This document shows, piece by piece, positions 54,288-61,958 of a stretch of DNA of 64,000 bases. Source of the stretch: Planctomycetota bacterium. GTDB taxonomy: Bacteria; Planctomycetota; UBA1135; UBA2386. Location: assembly GCA_016716265.1 (NCBI GenBank), contig JADJWQ010000005.1, forward strand, positions 1 to 64,000, given 5' to 3'. The translations under genes were made by a program, and so were the position numbers. Numbering within the stretch: the first letter of the stretch is position 1; every line of letters starts with the position of its first letter. The notes below the pieces were generated by a model that was given only the letters and a program-made list of their open reading frames with translations, was not told where the DNA came from and ran no database searches.

Positions 54288-54612
54288 CCCTCGAGATGCG
54301 AGGCGCTCGCCGAGCGCGCGCGGACGAACTTGGCATGCCACCGGCCCTCGCGCTTCGTCGGCCGACCATCGGCCCGCATCTCGCGCACGCACTCGATCGC
54401 CTCCCGCTCATCGACGATAGTCTCGACGATGCGCCGGCCGTTCTCGTCGAAATGCGCGCCTTGAGCCGGACGTCCCCCGGACGGGTTCCAATGCGCTCGC
54501 AGCAGAGGGCGCGCCCGGTGCCACTTTACGCGGGTCGAATGCCGAGTCCTCGCCGCCCAGCGCCGGCCCCTTCCCTGTCTCCGTGGGGATTGTGAGCCCA
54601 GTGGAGGGTCTG
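54288..54612. other. Gap between the two membrane-protein genes
   Basis: No plus-strand gene. A minus frame contains NGRRIVETIVDEREAIECVR and GRPTKREGRWHAKFVRAR, which look somewhat protein-like, but there is no good start or family match, so nothing is called. Confidence 0.3.
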
Positions 54613-54618
54613 TATCCT
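54590..54618 (+). promoter_or_regulatory. Promoter: TTGTGA - 17 bp - TATCCT
   Basis: The -35-like TTGTGA (54590-54595) is separated by exactly 17 bp from TATCCT (54613-54618), which ends 7 nt before the ATG at 54626. It is the clearest example of the leaderless layout in this window. Confidence 0.6.
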
Positions 54619-54625
54619 CGGTGAC

Positions 54626-55165
54626 ATGGTCGAAGTCCATCGGCCGCGTCCGCTGCAACAGCGTCTCGCGGGCGCCTGCCACGAGATACTCGCAGGAGTA
54701 CTGGCCCTGGCCGGAGGGGCGCTGGCCCTCGTGCTCGTGACCACGCTGGTCACCGTGGGCTGGATGTATCATGGCGCTCCGACGGAAACCGATCTGCCGC
54801 GCAGCTTCGTCCCCAATGACCCGCCAACGATCCTCGCTCCGCTGCTCGGGGGGCTGATCGCACCGTTCGCGTCCCTCGGCGTCGTCATCTGGTTGGATTC
54901 CAGGCGAGCGCACGGCACGAACAACCTGTCGTACGTGTTGGCGCTACTTGGCTCGGTCGCTCTCCTCACGGCTCCGATCGTATTCTGGACCTTCGAGGCA
55001 GGCGACCGCGACCGCTGGCTCGCGAGCTTTGCGGAGGGCGTGATGAACACCCTGTTCACCTTGGCTGTGGTGGGCGCACTCGCGACGGTCCTCGTCTGCG
55101 TGGTGCGAGGTACGGTGGTCGCGCTCTGGTCCGCGTGTCTCCGAGTGTCGCGGAAGCTCCGTTGA
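54626..55165 (+). CDS. Membrane protein, four helices, unknown function (in element)
   Basis: A 179-residue protein. Hydrophobic stretches lie at about 22-50 (LAGVLALAGGALALVLVTTLV), 73-92 (LGGLIAPFASLGVVIWL), 104-124 (YVLALLGSVALLTAPIVFW) and 140-165 (TLFTLAVVGALATVLVCVV). The loops are polar. Codon use differs from the chromosomal genes. Promoter elements with correct spacing precede it. Function is unknown; it could be part of the accessory load of the element. Confidence 0.6.
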   Translation: MVEVHRPRPLQQRLAGACHEILAGVLALAGGALALVLVTTLVTVGWMYHGAPTETDLPRSFVPNDPPTILAPLLGGLIAPFASLGVVIWLDSRRAHGTNNLSYVLALLGSVALLTAPIVFWTFEAGDRDRWLASFAEGVMNTLFTLAVVGALATVLVCVVRGTVVALWSACLRVSRKLR

Positions 55166-55958
55166 TTCGGTTGACCGACCCTTCTCACTGAGGTGTGTGT
55201 AGAGGGGGCGATTCGCCTGATTCGACCCGGCGGCAAGGACGGCGTGAGGGGCCGACTTCACACGATGCCTGACCGTGAGAACCGGGCCTCCGACCCGTCG
55301 GTCATCCGGGCTCGACCTCGCCGCGGTCGTCCGACCGGCTCCGCAAACCGTCGGCGGGCTGGACGCTCCACTCGACCCGAGGCCGGGCTCTCCTCGCAGT
55401 CGCAGTCGGCTCGGTTTCTGTTCTCACGCTTGGAATCGTGTTGGATGCGGACGAGCGGACCGTGGCGGCGGGCCTGCATGATGCCGAGTTCTCGGACGAT
55501 CTCCGCCACGGTCCGCACCGCGGTCTCGTCGGCCTCCCCAGCCGCCGCCGCGACGGCGAGCGACGCCCTCACGCCGGGCTCCCGGGCCTGCGCGGTTGCC
55601 ATCGAGGCGGTCGCCTCGGAGTGCTGCTACATATTGAGGTCGGCGCGGCGCCACACAGCGACCTTCGGCGGCAGTTCCCCCGGCACGACGTGCTGCCCGA
55701 TGATGTGCTCGAGAACGCACGAGATCGTCGCAACCTCGTTCGCTCCGGTGTAGCCGCTGGTCGGCACCAGCCGCGGGATCATGAGGGACATCGACGACCC
55801 GACCCGGCGCTCGAGATCGGACCAAGCCTTCTCCGGATCGTACGGCAGGGTTCTGACGCAGGGGCGGTTCGTGCAACAACCACAGAGCGCGAACCGGCCG
55901 GCGACCGTCAGCAGGAACGAGCGGCGACCACAAGTGCCTCGTTCTGCGTCCTGTGGTG
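55166..55958. other. Right part of the element; possible decayed gene with in-frame TAG
   Basis: About 790 bases. On the minus strand one frame runs from inside the tRNA region to 55627, where a TAG occurs. The same frame then stays open to 55258. The first half contains EKAWSDLERRVGSSMSLMI and CVLEHIIGQHVVPGELPP, the second EADETAVRTVAEIVRELGI. It may be a gene killed by one amber codon, but no family is recognised and the open frame could be chance. Confidence 0.3.
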
Positions 55959-56031
55959 TGGGGGCGCTGGGACTCGAACCCAGGACCAACGGATTAAAAA
56001 TCCGGTGCTCTACCGACTGAGCTACGCCCCC
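55959..56031 (-). tRNA. tRNA-Lys (anticodon UUU)
   Basis: Minus-strand gene of 73 nt. The acceptor stem GGGGGCG pairs with CGCCCCC and the discriminator is A. The D arm is GCTC...GAGC. The anticodon loop TTTTTAA gives UUU, and the T arm is CTGGG TTCGAGT CCCAG. The first anticodon-stem pair is C-U, otherwise all pairs are good. CCA is not encoded directly after the discriminator. Its 3' part is duplicated at 52515-52547. Confidence 0.93.
55962..55994. repeat. 33-bp direct repeat, right copy (within tRNA-Lys)
   Basis: Identical to 52515-52547. It covers the 3' acceptor strand, T arm and variable region up to the anticodon arm, the usual core of integrase att sites in tRNA genes. Confidence 0.85.
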
Positions 56032-56163
56032 GTGGCGTCGGCGCGGCGGGCGCAATGCGCGCCGGACTCGCGTGCAGCGTGGCGGTGACCGGGCAGCGCA
56101 CGGCGCGGCGGGACTGGGACCACCGCACCAGGTGACCGGTCACCCGCGACCGGCTCGCGCGAT

Positions 56164-56730
56164 TCAGTCGTGCATGATCTCGTGCGACTTCTTCGCGAGC
56201 AGGTCGTCGATGCGTTTCTCGAACTCCTTGAGCCGCTCCTGGATGCGGTCCTGGAGCTCGCGCTTGTGGTCCTCGGTGATCTCGTGGTTCTGGAACGCCT
56301 GCTCGCCGGCCTTGTTGGCGTCGCGCCGCTCGTTGCGCATCGCGACGCGCGTCTCCTCCGCGAGGTCCTTGACCTTCGCGACGAGCTTGCGGCGCTGCTC
56401 CTCCGACAGGGGCGGCAGCGTCAATCGGATCACCTTGCCGTCGCTCGACGGCGTCAGGCCGAGGTCGGAGGTCAGGATGGCGCGCTCGACGTCGCGGATG
56501 ATCGACGCGTCGAACGGCTTGACCAGCAGCTGGCGCGGCTCGGGCACCGAGATCTGGGCGAGCTGGTTGAGCGGCGACGTCGTGCCGTAGGCCTCGACGC
56601 GCAGCGAGTCGATCAGGGCCGGCGAGGCCCGACCGGTGCGGATTCCAGCCAGCACGCTCCGGAGGTGCTCGACCGACTTCTCGGCGCGCTCCTCGAAGTC
56701 GACGAGGATCAGCTCGCAGTTGTCGTCCAT
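56164..56730 (-). CDS. frr: Ribosome recycling factor
   Basis: A 188-residue protein of the normal family length. Landmarks: VLAGIRTGRASPALIDSLRV, YGTTSPLNQLAQISVPEPRQ, then LTPSSDGKVIRLTLPPLSEE, QRRKLVAKVKDLAEETRVAM and RNERRDANK. With EF-G it splits post-termination ribosomes. It is the last gene of the rpsB-tsf-pyrH-frr operon, with a 169-bp gap after pyrH. Confidence 0.98.
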   Translation of the reverse strand: MDDNCELILVDFEERAEKSVEHLRSVLAGIRTGRASPALIDSLRVEAYGTTSPLNQLAQISVPEPRQLLVKPFDASIIRDVERAILTSDLGLTPSSDGKVIRLTLPPLSEEQRRKLVAKVKDLAEETRVAMRNERRDANKAGEQAFQNHEITEDHKRELQDRIQERLKEFEKRIDDLLAKKSHEIMHD

Positions 56731-56899
56731 GGGATCGTCTCGTGGCGGGCGCGGGTCCGGTCGCCCGGGCGCCCGGTCGGCTCGACCGCGACCGGCCGGT
56801 TCGTCACCGCGCCGTGGGTCCGCCGCGCCGGGCTGCGCGAACCGCTGATGTTACCGGCGCGGCGCGCCGGTTCCACGCCGTGGCGCGCACGGCAGGCCG

Positions 56900-57637
56900 T
56901 CAGGCCCCACGCCCGTCTTCGCCGACCACCCAGGTGCCGATCGGCTCACCCTTCACCGCGCGCTCCATGTTCCCGGGCACGAACATGTCGAACACCATGA
57001 TCGGCATGTCGTTCTCCATGCACAGCGTGAACGCCGTGCGATCCATCACGCCGAGGTCGCGCGCGAGCACCTCGCGGAACGTCGCGCGCTCGATGCGCTG
57101 CGCCGACGGGTCGGTCCGCGGGTCGGCGGTGTAGACGCCGTCGACCTTCGTCGCCTTCAGCACTGCGTCGACGCCGAGCTCGGTCGCGCGCAGAGCCGCC
57201 GCGGTGTCGGTCGTGAAGTAGGGGTTGCCGGTGCCCGCTGCCAGGATCACGACGCGACCGCGCTCGAGGTGTCGCAGCGCACGCCGGCGGATGTAGGGCT
57301 CCATGACCTCGTCGATCGCGATCGCCGACATGGCGCGCGTCTCGACGCCGCAGCGCTCGAGGCCGTCCTGCAGCGCGAGCGCATTGATCGCGGTCGCCAG
57401 CATCCCCATGTGGTCGGCCGTCGCGCGGTTGGTACCCCGCTCGGCGAACGGGGCCCCGCGCAGCAGATTGCCACCGCCCACGACGATCGCGATCTGCACG
57501 CCGAGGCGGCACACGCGCGCGATCTGCTCCGCAATGCCGGCGACGACCGCCGGATCGACCCCCGACGCGCCGCGCTCCGCCAGGCTCTCGCCGCTCAGCT
57601 TCAACAGGACGCGGTGCAGACGCGGCGGCGCGGCCAC
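56900..57637 (-). CDS. pyrH: UMP kinase
   Basis: A 245-residue protein. RVLLKLSGESLAERGASGVD opens the amino-acid-kinase fold, followed by IAIVVGGGNLLRGA, GMLATAINALALQDGLE, ILAAGTGNPYFTTDTAAALR, LKATKVDGVYTADPRTDPSA and DRTAFTLCMENDMPIMVFD. It phosphorylates UMP to UDP and is a hexamer regulated by GTP and UTP in many bacteria. Its ATG lies 3 bp after the tsf stop, so the two are co-translated. Confidence 0.98.
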   Translation of the reverse strand: MAAPPRLHRVLLKLSGESLAERGASGVDPAVVAGIAEQIARVCRLGVQIAIVVGGGNLLRGAPFAERGTNRATADHMGMLATAINALALQDGLERCGVETRAMSAIAIDEVMEPYIRRRALRHLERGRVVILAAGTGNPYFTTDTAAALRATELGVDAVLKATKVDGVYTADPRTDPSAQRIERATFREVLARDLGVMDRTAFTLCMENDMPIMVFDMFVPGNMERAVKGEPIGTWVVGEDGRGA

Positions 57638-57640
57638 GGC

Positions 57641-58243
57641 TCAGCCTCCGAGCTCGACGCGCACGAAGCGCCGGACCTGGATGTTCTCACCGATGCGCGC
57701 GACGAGCTCCTTGCGGACCTCCTCGACGGTCTTCTTGTCGTCCTTGACGAACTGCTGGTCCATCAGGCAGCGCTCGGCGAGGTACTTCTTGAGGCGTCCC
57801 TCCGCGGCCTTCGCCACGACGTCGTCCGGCTTGCCCTGCATCTGCGAGCGCGTCATCTCGAACAGGATCTCGCGCTCCTTGCCGAGCGACGCCTCGTCGA
57901 TCTCCGACTCGTTCAGGTATGCCGGGTTCATCGCGGCGACGTGCAGGCAGAGGTCGGTGCCGAACTGCTGGAACTCCTCGTTGCGCGCCACGAAGTCGGT
58001 CTCACAGCCGATCTCGACCAGCACACCGAGCTTGCCGTTGTGGTGGACGTAGCTGAACACCTGCCCCTCGGTGACGTCCTTGTCGGCGCGGTTGTTCGCG
58101 GTCTGCAGACCGTGCTTGCGCAGCCAGTCGACCGCGGCGTCCATGTCGCCGCCCGTGTCGCGCAGCGCCGCCTTGCAATCCATCATCGGCGCGCCGGTCC
58201 GCTTGCGGAGGGCCGCCACCATCTTGGCATCGATCTCAACCAT
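57641..58243 (-). CDS. tsf: Elongation factor Ts, short form
   Basis: A 200-residue protein. The ATG at 58243 starts MVEIDAKMVAALRKRTGAPM, the UBA-like N-terminal domain (MMDCKAALRDTGGDMDAAVD). The signature ETDFVARNEEFQQFG and the core (HVAAMNPAYLNESEID) follow. The length is that of the short EF-Ts type with a single core repeat, shorter than the 280-residue E. coli form. It recharges EF-Tu with GTP. It is 189 bp after rpsB. Confidence 0.97.
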   Translation of the reverse strand: MVEIDAKMVAALRKRTGAPMMDCKAALRDTGGDMDAAVDWLRKHGLQTANNRADKDVTEGQVFSYVHHNGKLGVLVEIGCETDFVARNEEFQQFGTDLCLHVAAMNPAYLNESEIDEASLGKEREILFEMTRSQMQGKPDDVVAKAAEGRLKKYLAERCLMDQQFVKDDKKTVEEVRKELVARIGENIQVRRFVRVELGG

Positions 58244-58432
58244 CGGTCGTGTGGGAGTCGGGACTTCGGGGAGTCTGTCGGAGCGGCGACGGCGCGTTCG
58301 CTGCGCCGATCGCCAGGGAATGTCGCCGGCCGGATCCGGCCGTGCGAGTCGTCGGAAGGACCGCCGTCCACGGCGGTCGCTCCGCCCGCCGCCGCGCGGT
58401 GCCGGCCGCCGAGCGGCAAACCGCACGCGCGC

Positions 58433-59536
58433 TCAGCTGTCGCTCGAATCGTCCGGCGCGGGACTCGGCGGCGGGCTGGACGGCGGGAGCTCGACGGCAG
58501 GCGCCGGCGCGGCCTCGCCCGGCGCGGCCTCGTTCGAACGGATCTGCGCGGCCTCGGACGCGGCATCGCCACCGACCGAGACCGTCTCGGCGTGGCCACC
58601 CGCGCGGTCCGCGAAGCGACCGGTCGACCGCCGCCCGAGCCGCCCGGCGCTGTCGCCGCCGCGGCCGCGGCCGCCGCCACGACCACCCTCGCGACCGCCG
58701 CCACCGCGACCGCCCTCGCGACCGCCACCTTCACCACGGCCACCGCCGGAGCGCTCGCCCCCGCCGGGGCCACGCCCGCCGCGGCCCTGCACGACCCGGG
58801 CGCGCGGGTCGTCCGCCGCCGCGCGCTGCGCCTGCAGGAGCGTCTGCTCGTCGAGGCCCGCGCGACCCTCGAGGATCGCGTCGACCAGCCGTCCCATCAG
58901 CAGTTGCACCGAGCTGACCGCGTCGTCGTTGCCCGGCACGACGATGTCGGCGAGGCTCGGGTCGCAGTCGGTGTCGAGGATCGCGATGACCGGCACGTTC
59001 ATGCGCGCGGCCTCCTTCAGCGCGATGTCCTCGCGCCGCGGATCCACGACGACGATGGCACCGGGCATTCCGGCCAGCTCGCGCAGGCCCTCGAGGTTGC
59101 GCTGGATCTTGCGCATCTCGCGCCGGAGCATCGACTGCGCCTTCTTCTTGTGGCGCTCCATCGTGCCGTCGGCCTCGGCCGCCTCGAGCTCCTCGAGGCG
59201 CTGCAGCCGCTCGCGCACGGTGTTGAAGTTGGTCAGCGAGCCGCCGATCCAGCGTTCGGTGATCGCCGGCATGCCACAGCGCTTCGCCTCGGCGTCGACG
59301 ACCTGTCGGATCTGCTTCTTGGTGCCGACGAACAGGATCTGCGCGCCGGTCGACGCGAGCCGCCGCAGGAAGTGCGTCGCCTGCAGCAGGCCGCGCACGG
59401 TCTGCTTCAGGTCGATGAGATGGATGTTGTGCCGCTTCCCGTGGATGAATGGCTTCATCTTGGGGTTCCAGCGGCGAGCCTGGTGCCCGAAGTGGACACC
59501 GGCGTCGATCAGTTCCTGCAGGTTGACGGCGGACAC
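58433..59536 (-). CDS. rpsB: Ribosomal protein S2 with long RGG/acidic C-terminal extension
   Basis: A 367-residue protein. The GTG at 59536 is chosen: GAGGAGG lies upstream (11 nt) and the protein then starts VSAVNLQELIDAGVHFGHQ, the S2 start. Family core: RRWNPKMKPFIHGKRHNIHL, FVGTKKQIRQVVDAEAKRCG, RWIGGSLTNFNTVRERL, DPRREDIALKEAARMNVPVI, ILDTDCDPSLADIVVPGNDD. The usual S2 ends near residue 235. Here about 120 residues follow: an Arg/Gly repeat zone (about 249-299, units like GGGREGGRGGG) and an acidic, Pro-rich tail. This extension is unusual and may bind RNA. Confidence 0.96.
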   Translation of the reverse strand: MSAVNLQELIDAGVHFGHQARRWNPKMKPFIHGKRHNIHLIDLKQTVRGLLQATHFLRRLASTGAQILFVGTKKQIRQVVDAEAKRCGMPAITERWIGGSLTNFNTVRERLQRLEELEAAEADGTMERHKKKAQSMLRREMRKIQRNLEGLRELAGMPGAIVVVDPRREDIALKEAARMNVPVIAILDTDCDPSLADIVVPGNDDAVSSVQLLMGRLVDAILEGRAGLDEQTLLQAQRAAADDPRARVVQGRGGRGPGGGERSGGGRGEGGGREGGRGGGGREGGRGGGRGRGGDSAGRLGRRSTGRFADRAGGHAETVSVGGDAASEAAQIRSNEAAPGEAAPAPAVELPPSSPPPSPAPDDSSDS

Positions 59537-59651
59537 GTTGGCGGCGACCTCCTCGGCGGCGGTGGCAGTGCTGGCTCGCGGAGCGATGCAGGCTCGGGGG
59601 TGCGCGCGGCGGAGACGCGCGCGGCGTTCGAGCCAGGTTGAAGGGGCGGAG

Positions 59652-59679
59652 ATTCTAAGGATCGCGGCGGGTCGTTCAA
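59652..59679 (-). promoter_or_regulatory. Promoter of the rpsB operon: TTGAAC - 16 bp - TAGAAT
   Basis: On the minus strand TTGAAC (59674-59679) and TAGAAT (59652-59657, 5 of 6 consensus) are separated by 16 bp. The expected transcription start is near 59645, giving a leader of about 110 nt before the rpsB GTG. The leader could hold the usual S2 autoregulation site. Confidence 0.65.
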
Positions 59680-59709
59680 GGCCGTCTTCCACCACACCCG
59701 GCACCCGGC

Positions 59710-59715
59710 TAGACT
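59710..59715 (+). promoter_or_regulatory. TAGACT -10-like hexamer upstream of the GGDEF gene
   Basis: It lies in the 272-bp divergent gap between rpsB and the GGDEF gene. It would give a leader of about 87 nt. No clear -35. Confidence 0.3.
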
Positions 59716-59808
59716 CTGCCCTCCGTCGCGCACCCGCCCCCGCGTGTCGGACCGAGTCGAACCGCACGCATCGAGGGCCGAGCGCCCGCGCGGCCGGGCG
59801 GCCCCGCC

Positions 59809-61098
59809 ATGAGCGTCTCCACTGATTCCGAATCGGGCTCCGGCCACGCTGGCCGCCAGCCCGAGAGCTCCGCCTCCGAGGAACGCTCGCCCGAGCTCCG
59901 GGAGGTCGGCCCCGGCATGACCCGCCCCGGCACGACCAGCCCAGACATCGCTCGAGCGACGGGCCCGGCACGCGTCGCGATCCTCAACCACCACCGCGAC
60001 GACGTCCGGCCGCTCGCCGAGCTGCTGCGCACGAACGGCTACGTCGTCGAGGTCGAGGAGTCGCTCGCAGCCACCCAGCGCCGGCTCGACGAGGAGCCGC
60101 CCGACGTCGCGGTGCTGAACCCGCTGCTCCTCGAGCCGGGCTGCGTCGAGCTCGAGCTGCTCGAGCGCCTGCAGGAGAACAGCCAGCCGGTGCCGTTGAT
60201 CCTGCTCGTCGATCAACCGCAGCTGCTGCGCGGCCTGTGGTCGCCGCGGCTGCCGCTGTGCGACTTCGTCCGCAAGGCGCCCGGGTCGGCGACGCTCGTC
60301 GACGGCTACGAGCTGCTGCAGCGGCTCGAGCTGGCCACCCACCATCGCGCGTGCTTCGTGCGGCTGCACGAGCGCGCCGTCGAGCTGGAGGGCCAGGTGA
60401 GCGTCGACTTCAAGACGCAGCTGCTCAGCGAGCGCTACTTCCGGCAGGTGCTGGAGCTCGAGTTCAAGCGCGCCCGCCGGCACCAGACTCCGCTGTCGCT
60501 GCTGCTGCTCGACGTCGACGACTTCAAGTCGGTCAACGACTCGACCGACTACGCATTCGGCGACGAGGTGCTGCGCCACGTCGCCGGCACCCTGGCGCGC
60601 AACATCCGCGAGACCGACTTCGCCGCGCGCTTCGGCGGCGACGAGTTCGTGCTGCTGCTGCCGCACACGACGCCCGCCGAGGCGGTGCAGACGGCGATGC
60701 GCGTGCGCACGCGCATCGCGCGGGAGACCGTGCGCAATGCCCGCTATCGCCGCGAGGTCACCGTGTCGATCGGCATCGACACCTTCGACGGCCGGCAGAA
60801 CACCACGCCGGTCGACCTGCGCCGCCGCGCCAACCTGGCGCTCCAGAAGGCGAAGCGGCGCGGCAAGAACCAGGTTTGGCTGTTCGCGGACGAGCTCGAC
60901 GACCCGATCGCCGCGGCGCTGCCCGAGGAGGAGATCGAGCTGTCGGCGCCGATCGGCTCCGACGAGCCGCGCCGCGAGGCACCGTCGCGACCCGCCGATG
61001 TCGCCGGCACCGACCCGCGCGGACTGCCGGCACCGCGGCGGACCGAGCCGCGCCGCCGCGACGACCGCGAGCGCCAGCGCGAGACCGGTGCGGACTGA
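59809..61098 (+). CDS. Diguanylate cyclase (GGDEF) with degenerate receiver domain
   Basis: A 429-residue protein. Residues about 55-175 resemble a response-regulator receiver (RVAILNHHRDDVRPLAELLR, then DVAVLNPLLLEPG), but the phospho-acceptor Asp is Asn104, so it is probably a pseudo-receiver. The GGDEF domain (about 200-365) has LSLLLLDVDDFKSVNDSTDY, the inhibitory site RETD five residues before the active loop, and RFGGDEFVLLLPHT with GGDEF at 276-280. It should make c-di-GMP with product inhibition. The C-terminal 60 residues are charged and low-complexity. No partner kinase is adjacent. Confidence 0.92.
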   Translation: MSVSTDSESGSGHAGRQPESSASEERSPELREVGPGMTRPGTTSPDIARATGPARVAILNHHRDDVRPLAELLRTNGYVVEVEESLAATQRRLDEEPPDVAVLNPLLLEPGCVELELLERLQENSQPVPLILLVDQPQLLRGLWSPRLPLCDFVRKAPGSATLVDGYELLQRLELATHHRACFVRLHERAVELEGQVSVDFKTQLLSERYFRQVLELEFKRARRHQTPLSLLLLDVDDFKSVNDSTDYAFGDEVLRHVAGTLARNIRETDFAARFGGDEFVLLLPHTTPAEAVQTAMRVRTRIARETVRNARYRREVTVSIGIDTFDGRQNTTPVDLRRRANLALQKAKRRGKNQVWLFADELDDPIAAALPEEEIELSAPIGSDEPRREAPSRPADVAGTDPRGLPAPRRTEPRRRDDRERQRETGAD

Positions 61099-61164
61099 CC
61101 CCGCGCGAGGCCGTCGCCGCCTCCGGCGGATCGCGCCGCTGCGACCGACCGCAGCAACCCGGCG

Positions 61165-61920
61165 ATGAACCTGCTGCTGCTCGACGCCACCGAGCTCGAC
61201 GCGAACGGTCGCACGACGCTGACCGGCCGGCGCGCGCGCCATCTGCTCGAGGTGCTGCAGGTGGCGCCGGGCCGCGCGCTGCGGGTCGGCCTCGTCGACG
61301 GTCCGCTCGGCACCGCGCAGGTCCTGCGCTGCGCGCCCCCCACGGTCGAGCTCGCCTGCGAGTTCGACGCCGACGCCCCCCGAGCGCACACCGCCGACAC
61401 GCTGCTGCTCGCCGTGCCGCGCCCGAAGGTCCTGCTCCGCGCGCTGGAGGACGCCGCCGCGCTCGGCTTCGGACGCATCGTGCTGATGCGCACCTGGCGC
61501 GTCGACCGGTCGCACCTCGAGAGCCGCGCGGCGACCGACCCCGACCTCGCCGCACGCCACCTGCGCCTCGGCCTCGAGCAGAGCTGCCGGACGCGGCTGC
61601 CGGTGATCGAGCGCGAGCCGCGCTTCCGTCCGTTCGTCGAGGATCGCCTGGACGCGTCGCTCGCCGGGGTCGAGCGCTTCGTCGCCCATCCGTCGCCCGC
61701 CGCGATCGAGCTGGCCGCGCTGACGCCGGCTCCGCACGGACCACTGGCGCTCGCGATCGGCCCCGAGCGCGGCTTCACCGACCAGGAGATCGAGATGCTC
61801 GGCGCACGCGGGTTCCGCGCCGTGCGCAGCGGCCCGCACCCGCTCCGCGTCGAGCCCGCGCTCGTCGCCGTCGCCGTGCAGCTGCAGCTGCTGCGCGCGC
61901 GCGCGACACGCGGCGGGTGA
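61165..61920 (+). CDS. rsmE: 16S rRNA (uracil1498-N3)-methyltransferase
   Basis: A 251-residue protein. The PUA-like N-terminal part (LTGRRARHLLEVLQVAPG, GRALRVGLVDGPLGTAQVL) is followed by the SPOUT-type domain: LLAVPRPKVLLRALEDAAAL, GFGRIVLMRTWRVDRSHL, LRLGLEQSCRTRLPVIE, and the knot motifs LAIGPERGFTDQEIEML and GPHPLRVEPALVAVAVQL. It methylates U1498 of 16S rRNA. The gene is 66 bp after the GGDEF gene. Confidence 0.92.
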   Translation: MNLLLLDATELDANGRTTLTGRRARHLLEVLQVAPGRALRVGLVDGPLGTAQVLRCAPPTVELACEFDADAPRAHTADTLLLAVPRPKVLLRALEDAAALGFGRIVLMRTWRVDRSHLESRAATDPDLAARHLRLGLEQSCRTRLPVIEREPRFRPFVEDRLDASLAGVERFVAHPSPAAIELAALTPAPHGPLALAIGPERGFTDQEIEMLGARGFRAVRSGPHPLRVEPALVAVAVQLQLLRARATRGG

Positions 61921-61945
61921 CGGTCGATCCACGGCGCGTCGCCGC

Positions 61946-61951
61946 TACGAT
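61946..61951 (+). promoter_or_regulatory. TACGAT -10-like hexamer, leaderless configuration
   Basis: It ends exactly 7 nt before the GTG at 61959 of the channel gene. Confidence 0.45.
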
Positions 61952-61958
61952 CCCGCTC

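Larger units (their letters stand above)
52515..55994. mobile_element. Decayed integrative element bounded by tRNA-Lys direct repeats
   Basis: About 3.5 kb between two identical 33-bp copies of the tRNA-Lys 3' segment. The intact tRNA points its 3' end into the segment, and the fragment copy is in the same orientation at the other end. This is the classical layout of an element integrated at a tRNA gene. Inside are a probable tyrosine-recombinase relic, two small membrane-protein genes and long stretches without convincing genes. Base use is less extreme in GC than the flanks, mainly in 53.6-55.7 kb. It is too small and damaged to move by itself. Confidence 0.65.

Noticed and set aside
53996..54913. 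Minus-strand frame across the two element membrane-protein genes
   Set aside because: One short stretch (54290-54480) looks protein-like, but most of the frame is antisense to better plus-strand genes.
55627..56055. Minus-strand open frame whose start reads GVAQSVEHRIFNPLVLGSSPSAPT-like text
   Set aside because: This part is the tRNA-Lys gene translated by chance; such peptides are well-known false genes. Only the later part is mentioned as a possible relic.
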